Assembly: GCA_001599815.1 (NCBI GenBank)
Contig: BCIA01000003.1
Span: 2,046,001 to 2,110,000, forward strand
Source of the DNA: Furcasterigmium furcatum
Lineage: Eukaryota > Ascomycota > Sordariomycetes > Glomerellales > Plectosphaerellaceae
Direction: 5' to 3'
Length of the DNA stretch: 64,000 bases
Under the pieces are notes generated by a model. That model had not been told where the DNA came from. It ran no database searches and saw only the letters and a list, made by a program, of their open reading frames with translations. Numbering within the stretch: the first letter of the stretch is position 1; each line of letters opens with the position of its first letter. Position numbers and translations under genes: made by a program. Below are positions 57,543 to 64,000 of this stretch, one piece after another.

Positions 57543-58787
57543 TCACTCAGCATCCAGGGGCTTCCTCCCTGAGATGAACCGATAACACGTGATCAGCCTT
57601 AGGTTCTTACTCCGAAACTCCCTCTTGACGCCCTCAGCAAGCACCCTCGCCTGCTCAGTCGAATAATTCCACACCCTCGTGAAAAGTGCCGGCGTGTGCG
57701 AATCAACGCTCATCTGCATGTGCTGCAACTCAAAGCGGCCAAGCTCCTTGAGCGTCGGATCCCTCGCCCACGTGCCGATGGGAATGCGGTACACCTGCTC
57801 TTCGACATTCTCGAACCCGGCTTCCGTCATCCACTTCTTCTGGAACTGCGCGACGTTGATGCGCTTGCCGAACGTCTCGCTCGCCCTGTCGAGCTTGTCG
57901 ACCCACTCCATCGTCCAGGGGGCGCGGTCGCAGGAGTCGTCGTCGCTGAAGATCCAGGCGTCGTATTCCTGCATCTCTACATAGCCGCCTGGTTTGAGGT
58001 TTTGCATGACCTGGGAGTAGAAGCGAGGCCAGTTTGAGGATGCGCCGCAGAGGGCGCGGCCGTGGATGTAGTCGAATCGTTCCGAGGGCTGGTAGGTCCA
58101 TTCGGATTCGAAGTCGTCCACGTGGAAGCGGCAGTTGGGGGGTGTCCATTCGGGCTGGATGGGGGAGAGGTCGACGCCGAAGACGTCGGCGGTAGGGAAC
58201 TGGTCTGCCATTTCGATGGCCCAGATGCCGGTGCCGCAGCCCAGGTCGAGAATGCGGAAGGGTTCTCCGGAAGAGGAGTCGGAGTCGCCGGCTGGGTTGA
58301 TGGGCGCTGTGTGGAGACGGCCGCCGACGAGGAGGCGCCAGATGTGGTGCTGGAGGTCGAGGCGTTCCTGTTCCTGGTCGTCGTTCGGGAGGACGTATTG
58401 GCCTTCCCTGTAGGCATGGTATCGGCGGCCATTCTCGTACTGGTAGTGGAAGATGGAGGACGATAGGGAGGCCGTGTGTCGAGACTCGCCGTCCGAGGTG
58501 TAGGCGGAGTCGGCGTCGTCGTCTCGATCGGCATGGTCCTCCTGGGAAGGTCAGCCTTTGGGTCGCGGACAGTCAGAGAGTAACTGAACACTTGCATCGA
58601 TCACCAAGGGTGCCGGCGCATCGACGTTGGCGACAGGGACGAGCGAGGGTAGAGGCCCAGGCGCGTTGGGAGGACTCGGGGCTCCCTTGGGAGAGTTTGT
58701 CCTCGAGGCCTGCTTCGAGCCTTGGTTCGAGCCCACCGCTGCTTCGACTTGCGCCGGGGGCGACGCCGCCTTTGCCTGGTCTGCCAT
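57543..58787 (-). CDS. LaeA-like SAM-dependent methyltransferase
   Basis: Two exons. Exon 2 is 58541-57543. Exon 1 is 58787-58596 if a GC donor (GCAAGT) is used, or ends at 58590 if GTTCAG is used. Both are in phase and give 396-398 aa. The N-terminal 65 residues are Ala/Pro/Ser-rich. The methyltransferase core has motif I (ILDLGCGTGIWAIEMAD), the acidic DVFGVDLSPIQP, FDYIHGRAL and GGYVEMQEYD. This arrangement is that of the LaeA/UMTA-like family, which includes regulators of secondary metabolism and development as well as enzymes of unknown substrate. The gene is divergent from the NmrA-like gene with a 331-bp shared intergenic region. Confidence 0.88.
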
Positions 58788-59118
58788 ATCGCGTGAGAGG
58801 CTGCACGATGGGCGCTGAGATGACTGCGGAGCGAGCCGAGAGAGGGGCAGAGGGCCGCCTAGAAATAGTGACAACGGGAGCTACTACCACTAGTCCTGTC
58901 AGGCCAGGGCCGGATCGTTCGGCCAATTGCACGACACAGATGCCACGACGAAGCCAAGATTCTGCCAAGCTGGCCCCTCTGAACTCCAGGCCAAGTTCCC
59001 TCATACCCAACCAGTCGGCTCATCTGGACCACCGCACCAACACCACCACCACTGGCCAACACAAAATCACCTCACCCACCAGCCACCAACAGCCCGGACA
59101 GAACAAAGAGGCAAAGTC
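58788..59118. promoter_or_regulatory. Shared divergent promoter (methyltransferase / NmrA-like)
   Basis: 331 bp between the two divergent starts. The NmrA side is CAC/ACC-rich (59025-59100). No known operator was recognised. Coregulation of the two genes is an inference from the layout. Confidence 0.5.
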
Positions 59119-60216
59119 ATGGCAGCCCCAGCAGCAAACAAGCCCGTCATCGCCGTCGTCGGCGCGACCGGTAACCAAGGCGGCTCCGTAGCCCGCCGGT
59201 TCCTGGATGCGGGCTTCCATGTCCGGGGCCTCACCCGCAACCCCGCGTCCCCCGCCGCAGAGGCGCTCGCCGCCAAGGGCGCAGAGATGGTTGCAGCGGA
59301 TCTCGAAGACGTCGAGTCCCTCAAGAAGGCCTTCAAGGACGCCGACTACATCTTCAGTGTCACGCAGTACTGGGAACCTTTCTTCCGCCCCGACTGTCGC
59401 GCCCAGGCGGCGGAACAGGGCATCTCATGCCGCCGCTTCGCCTACGATGTCGAGCTTCGCCAGGGCAAAAATATCGCAGACGCCGCCGCGTCCACCGCGC
59501 AGTCCCTCGCACCAAACGGCTTCCTCGTCTCGACCCTGAGCAACGCCCGCAGGTGCAGCGGCGGCAAGTTCACCGAGCTGTACCATTTCGACTCAAAGGC
59601 CGAGGTGTTCCCCGAGTACGTCGACGACAAGTACCCCGACCTCGCCGCCAAGATGTCCTGCATCCACACGGGGTACTTCTACACCAGCTTCAACATCCTG
59701 CCCAACTCGTACTTCCACAAGCGTTCCGACGGCAGCTTCCAGATGCGCTTCACCACGGATCCCGACCGCCTCGTTCCCCACTTGTCTCCCGTCGACGACA
59801 TGGGGAGCTTCGTCTATGCTGTGTCGCAGATGCCCGCCGGGAAGGCTTACATGGCCGAGGGCACCACCTGCAGCTGGTCCGACTGGATCAAGACCTGGAG
59901 CGCCATCACCGGTGTTCCTGCGAGTTACCAACAGGTATCTCATGATGAGCAGGTCACCGAGACCGGTGAGCTCGACACGGGCATCGAGGTCGCATACATG
60001 TACTCTTATGCGTCCGCTCCCGGTTATGATGGAGCCATGGACCTCCTGACTGCCGCGGATATCAAGAAGGTCAGTACTTACCGTCAAGTTTCGACGTGGC
60101 ATACGTGTACTGATTCAGTCTTCCAGGCGGGAATCGATTGCCCAATGACAACTTGGGAAGAGTGGGCCAAGAAGCAAGATTGGTCTACTATCATCAACAA
60201 AGAGGCCTCATCCTAA
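59119..60216 (+). CDS. NmrA-like NAD(P)-binding protein
   Basis: The start is ATG 59119 (MAAPAANKP). The NAD(P) motif GATGNQGGSVARRFLDAG is complete, followed by RGLTRNPASPAAEALAAKG. A DADYIFSVTQYWEPFF segment and NIADAAA helix also fit the NmrA family of redox-sensing regulators and SDR-like proteins. The gene reads open over its whole length (365 aa). It nevertheless contains a perfect intron-like stretch at 60070-60126 (57 nt, GTCAGT..CTGAT..CCAG, no in-frame stop). Removal gives 346 aa and joins ADIKK to AGIDCPMTTWEEW, which looks more natural. Both versions may exist. Divergent partner of the LaeA-like gene. Confidence 0.9.
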   Translation: MAAPAANKPVIAVVGATGNQGGSVARRFLDAGFHVRGLTRNPASPAAEALAAKGAEMVAADLEDVESLKKAFKDADYIFSVTQYWEPFFRPDCRAQAAEQGISCRRFAYDVELRQGKNIADAAASTAQSLAPNGFLVSTLSNARRCSGGKFTELYHFDSKAEVFPEYVDDKYPDLAAKMSCIHTGYFYTSFNILPNSYFHKRSDGSFQMRFTTDPDRLVPHLSPVDDMGSFVYAVSQMPAGKAYMAEGTTCSWSDWIKTWSAITGVPASYQQVSHDEQVTETGELDTGIEVAYMYSYASAPGYDGAMDLLTAADIKKVSTYRQVSTWHTCTDSVFQAGIDCPMTTWEEWAKKQDWSTIINKEASS

Positions 60217-61213
60217 CGAAGCCGGAGACAGGGGACGCATTCTGCGCTCCATGAGTGAATGCTTTAAGCTTTCGATCCGCAAGCGTTGCGCAGGCTGCAT
60301 CTTATATAGCTTGGAAACCCTCTGACGGGCTTCCTGTAGAGGTTATAACGTAAATATGAGCATGATATATCCCAACGTGAATATGAGCTATCTTGTCTAT
60401 CGCGTGCATGTCCACCTGTGCGAGGGTCTGCGCAGTCCAGCGAGTCTAATTGTATCTCCATCATAATGACGGCCAATGGTTCGTTATCACCCGCTTTAAG
60501 TTCCATCTAATTCCCGTATATCGGGTGTGTCGAATGCTCTCAGACTATCCTACGGTGTGTCTCACGCGAATGCATCAGTTCTCAACAGGGCTTCCTATTG
60601 GATTCTATATTGATATTCATCGAGCTTTTTCTGAACGGTGGGCTGGGAAGTGGTGGACTGTGTTTCCCGGTCGGTGCAAACCGGTCGGAGGTTCCGGCCG
60701 TGGCGGGTGGGTCGCACCGGCCCGGCCGACTTAACAACTCCTGGCCACCCGATGTGGATGGCAGGCGCTGTCCCTAACACCCCTGAAGCACCACCTCCCC
60801 ATGCTTCAAGCGCAGTGAGTTGATGCCCAGGATCCGAACGATATGCATCGCGACGATTTAGTAGAGTTGATGGCCGAGCCAGAGGTTCCGGGATATCTCT
60901 CCGAGCCACGCGACAGCGAAGAGTCACTCGGCCCGGGCACCGGGTAATATTTCCTTAAATGGTCCCAAGCTTAACCTCAGAATTGGGCTGAGTCTTATCA
61001 GTTACCACGCTATCGCCAGAAATGATGCGCCACCTACCCCAAGACGCCCGTTGCCCTCGAGATCAGCCCAGCTTTACGTAAAGTAGAGGTAAGATAAGCA
61101 CAAGTCATCGTGTTGAGGAGTATAAAGGTTCGAGAGGGGTAACCTGTCACTCGACTCGTGAAACAGACGTGTTTTTCCCAACGGCAACCGACCTGACTTC
61201 GCGACCCGTCACG
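60217..61213. other. Intergenic region
   Basis: About 1 kb between the NmrA-like and GNAT genes. A C/G-rich stretch with short inverted and direct CCGGTCGG-type repeats lies near 60670-60730. No gene was recognised. Confidence 0.5.
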
Positions 61214-61734
61214 ATGACGACTTATGAGATCAACAATGTCACCAAAGATGACTTCGCGGAATGGTCCGCGTTGTTCCGTGACTACCTCGTCTTTTACGAG
61301 ACTTCGATCCCCGATGAGCAATACCAAGAGACATTCAACCGGATCGTCAATGGTGTGAAGGGTCTTCGGGCACTCGCGCTGAGGGCGACGGAGAACGGCG
61401 AATCTACGAGTAAAATGGTCGGTTTCGCACACTTCTTCCCGGACCAGACAACTTGGAGCGATAAGCAGTTTCTGTTCCTAGAGGGTATGTCAATTCACCG
61501 CAAGACTCCGATAAGTGCATGATTCTGATGCTGTGTACGGTAGACCTCTTCGTTCACCCTTCGAGCCGTAGCCACGGGCAGGGCCGCAAGTTGATTGAGG
61601 CCATCGCCGACATTGGGAGGGAGATGGACTGCATCCGCGTGCAGTGGGTGACACAGCCTCATAACACCAGGGCGCGAAGCCTATATGATACTATGGGCAA
61701 GCATTTGTTCATTGAGTATCGCATGGATTTGTAG
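61214..61734 (+). CDS. GNAT-family N-acetyltransferase
   Basis: Two exons (61214-61484, 61544-61734) with a 59-nt intron give 153 aa. The open frame extends 45 nt further upstream without an ATG, so MTTYEINNV is taken as the start. The acetyl-CoA site is in exon 2: DLFVHPSSRSHGQGRKLIEAI (R.xG.GRxL pattern), followed by VQWVTQPHNTRARSLYDTMG, the usual final helix with Arg/Tyr. Small single-domain GNATs acetylate amines, amino acids or drugs. The substrate cannot be told. The length is normal for the family. Confidence 0.9.
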
Positions 61735-62016
61735 TAGCATGGTGACAGCCTCTGCCTGAATGTTCGAGTAACTACTCAGGAGAGCCCCGGAAAGCCCGAT
61801 ACAGACCCGGTTTCCTAGATTAACCAAATTGAACGGCGTTGTCAATTCTCAAAAGTCTAATAGCTATCATTCCGCTTCGTGGAGTATATATACAGATCAT
61901 CATAACAATATGAGTCTCGATCTGCGGTCAGCTTAATGTCAATAGTTCCGAGGCGCCCTCCTGTTTTCGACCCCCCTGCAATCTTTTCCAATGACTCCAG
62001 TCTATTGATCAGGCCC

Positions 62017-64000
62017 TTACCTTATGCCCAGCCCAACCGCCGCATCCTCGCCCGCCGGGTCTTCTGAGATTCGCCTCGTTGGCCCAACGCCACCCTGGCG
62101 ACCGTTTTGTGACCGTTCCTGCCGTTGTGCTATGTTCACAGGGACACTCCCAAACTCGGCGACTCGCCTGCCTCCGACAACGATTCCGCCAGGGCCAGTC
62201 GCCGGCGAATTTTCCCCTCCCACCAGTTGCGGGCTGCCCCTTGGACTGGAACGACCCGAGACGTTCCCCAGCTCTGGGCTGCCACCAGGACCTGCGAAGT
62301 TGGGCACCCTGGCTCCTGAGCGCTGTCGAGCTGGCGCAGGAGGAACGTTGCTGCCACCGAGAAGCGAATCACCCCTGGCCCGGCCCTTTCGGCCGCGATC
62401 CCACGCTTGGTAAGACGTTTGTTCAATGTCAAACGCGGGAAGACGTGGAGAGGGCTCAGTTTCGACCAGTGACGCCGGCCTGCTTCGTCGAGAAAGGCTT
62501 CCGCCCCGGCTACGGCTTCTAGAAGGGCCGCGGCTTCCGGGTGTCGCAACAGGCGTTGCAGAGCTGATGCCACTGTCTTGACGGGCGCTCGGGTTACGAG
62601 ACATGGGTTGAGAGGTGTAGCCATGGGGCGCGTGTGATGGCACCAGGGGATTCCATGGGCCTGATGTGCCCGGTGGTAGCACGGTGACCGCAGGTTGCGA
62701 CGAATAACTCCAGGCTTCATGGCGCAGGCTGCCAGTGCTGCTGCTCAGCAGTTGTTGGTGATTCGGAGGTGGCGCAAAAGGCCCTTGCTGGAGCCCTGGA
62801 CTGGAACGATTGCTGCGAGTCCCTCCGCTATATCCTAACGGATCGCTCTGCTTTGGCAGAGCAAGCCTCTCCGATGTGAATCTGTCCACATTTTCCTGGT
62901 ATTCTGTTGGTAAATATGGGGACTCTGATTGTTGACTTTCGGGCGAAGCCTTGTGAGCAGTGAATCGATTGAGCAGTCCGGACAGATACGAAGTCTTCGG
63001 GCTACTTGACACAGACGAAGGGGCTACCATTGTTGTTGATGACCGGGTAGAGGCGCCGCCTGATAGGACTCCCGCGTACGTCCCATCAGGAAGACGCCCT
63101 TTGATGGTGCCTCCACCACGCAGTGGCGGCGGCGAGGCCTTCTTGATTTCCATCAAACCGGCCTTCACACTGTCTCCAAGGGATACTCTTGACGTCGATT
63201 GACTCGGAGATCGGCGGCCTTCAGAGGGCGTAGGAGACGCGATCAGCCCGCTGGCGGAAGCACGGCTGATGCCGACTCTCGGGTCAAGATGCGAGGTTTC
63301 CGTGGCTCTCCACGCCCCAGCACGGTCGCGATAGCGTCGTTGATCGAGTCTTTTGACTGCTCGGTGGGGCTGAACAACAGTCCAGCCTGAATCATCCCCG
63401 GGGGAGGTAACAGTGCGATCGTCGGGAACGAAGTCGTCATCGAAGGGTCCGACGTCTGGCACGGTATTGACAGATGGATAAGGTGCGGTTGCGCCAGCTC
63501 TCCCCCACGGGTTCTCAATAGCCAAAGGGGACTCAAATCGACCTGCGGCCTCGTCGAATAGAGTACTTTCCCACACGAGTCTTGTTGGTCCCGTTGGGAC
63601 CTCACCCGGAAGCACGCCCTTCCAATCCACCGCATTGCGAGCGCCGTCCTCGTCTGCCAGGCTTGAGGCATTGGTAGACAAGGAGGGAACGGTTGACTGG
63701 GTCGAGAGGCTGTTTGTTCGTTCGAAAATTGAAACATGGCGAATATCCCCCGAGTCTGTATCAGGCTTGACCTCGAGGATCCTTGCCGAGATGTCTCTCT
63801 GCAGACGTGCAATCTTATCTCCAGTCCCCGCGACTCGCTCCCGCAGCCTCTGACTGGCGGCGAAGAGTTCGGGGGACGAAGTTGGATTTTTTTGTTTGCT
63901 AGGCAGACGATTGAAGTGATGCAAGAGCTTCTCGCCGTGGATCGAGTACCTGCGATAGTCGTCGGGCAGGCCGAGGTTGTGGTTGCTGTGGATTTTGGCA
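62017..64000 (-). CDS. Ser/Pro-rich protein of unknown function, 5' end outside the window
   Basis: An open frame enters from the window edge and ends at 62017. 660 residues are visible and no start was seen (the frame is open to the edge). The N-terminal visible part (SNHNLGLPDDYRRYSIHG, EKLLHHFNRLPSKQKN) and a predicted helix (ELFAASQRLRERVAGTGDKI) look ordered. The rest is disordered, rich in Ser, Pro, Gly and Arg, with an RSRSRGGSLSRRSR stretch (about 150 residues before the end) and many SP/TP sites. Composition suggests a regulated signalling or cytoskeletal protein. No family is assigned. Confidence 0.8.
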   Translation of the reverse strand, partial: AKIHSNHNLGLPDDYRRYSIHGEKLLHHFNRLPSKQKNPTSSPELFAASQRLRERVAGTGDKIARLQRDISARILEVKPDTDSGDIRHVSIFERTNSLSTQSTVPSLSTNASSLADEDGARNAVDWKGVLPGEVPTGPTRLVWESTLFDEAAGRFESPLAIENPWGRAGATAPYPSVNTVPDVGPFDDDFVPDDRTVTSPGDDSGWTVVQPHRAVKRLDQRRYRDRAGAWRATETSHLDPRVGISRASASGLIASPTPSEGRRSPSQSTSRVSLGDSVKAGLMEIKKASPPPLRGGGTIKGRLPDGTYAGVLSGGASTRSSTTMVAPSSVSSSPKTSYLSGLLNRFTAHKASPESQQSESPYLPTEYQENVDRFTSERLALPKQSDPLGYSGGTRSNRSSPGLQQGPFAPPPNHQQLLSSSTGSLRHEAWSYSSQPAVTVLPPGTSGPWNPLVPSHAPHGYTSQPMSRNPSARQDSGISSATPVATPGSRGPSRSRSRGGSLSRRSRPASLVETEPSPRLPAFDIEQTSYQAWDRGRKGRARGDSLLGGSNVPPAPARQRSGARVPNFAGPGGSPELGNVSGRSSPRGSPQLVGGENSPATGPGGIVVGGRRVAEFGSVPVNIAQRQERSQNGRQGGVGPTRRISEDPAGEDAAVGLGIR

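Noticed and set aside
1..64000. CRISPR arrays, bacterial-type operons, intact transposons, integrated viral genes
   Set aside because: None seen. The spliceosomal introns and gene families are those of a fungus, and no transposase, reverse transcriptase or capsid-type frame was recognised.

Overview
This is nuclear DNA of a filamentous ascomycete (Pezizomycotina, most likely a Sordariomycete). The protein-coding genes are GC-rich and carry short introns, mostly 50-75 nt, with GT..AG ends and CTAAC/CTGAC-like branch sites. The gene content is typically fungal: Set2, BMT5-like and Aos1 housekeeping genes, WSC-domain glyoxal oxidase, HET and NACHT proteins, GH11 and GH13 secreted enzymes, and LaeA-like and NmrA-like proteins. 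Genus cannot be fixed from the sequence alone. Almost all gene models below were rebuilt by hand by joining exons in phase at splice sites. They are unconfirmed by transcripts.  Region 1 (1-27.1 kb) is a conserved housekeeping block: an AT-hook protein (-), SET2 histone H3K36 methyltransferase (+), BMT5-like rRNA methyltransferase (-), a large Pro-rich nuclear-type protein (+), SUMO E1 subunit AOS1 (-), an unrecognised conserved protein (+), dihydrofolate reductase (+), the cytochrome bc1 assembly chaperone CBP3 (-) and mitochondrial beta-ketoacyl-ACP synthase CEM1 (-).  Region 2 (27.1-29.95 kb) is a graveyard. It holds three truncated, frameshifted remnants: a POT peptide transporter, a zinc-cluster-type transcription factor C-terminal region, and an allantoate-permease-like MFS transporter. 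Every in-frame stop identified in them fits a CpA-to-TpA change, as repeat-induced point mutation (RIP) would produce.  Region 3 (29.95-45.1 kb) is rich in wall and carbohydrate genes: a five-WSC copper radical (glyoxal) oxidase with a Ser/Thr minisatellite linker (-), a membrane-anchored GH16 glucanase-like protein (-), a ten-exon polytopic family-2 glycosyltransferase (+) and a GH11 xylanase-like protein with a shortened thumb (+).  Region 4 (45.1-56 kb) is accessory: a possible membrane-protein relic, a 16-bp tandem repeat, a degenerate GGGGCAA-block array, a HeLo-like/NACHT NLR (+), a secreted GH13 alpha-amylase (+) and a HET-domain protein (+).  Region 5 (56.6-64 kb) holds a Ctr copper transporter (+), a divergent LaeA-like methyltransferase (-) / NmrA-like (+) pair sharing a 331-bp promoter, a GNAT acetyltransferase (+) and a 5'-truncated Ser/Pro-rich protein (-) running off the window edge.
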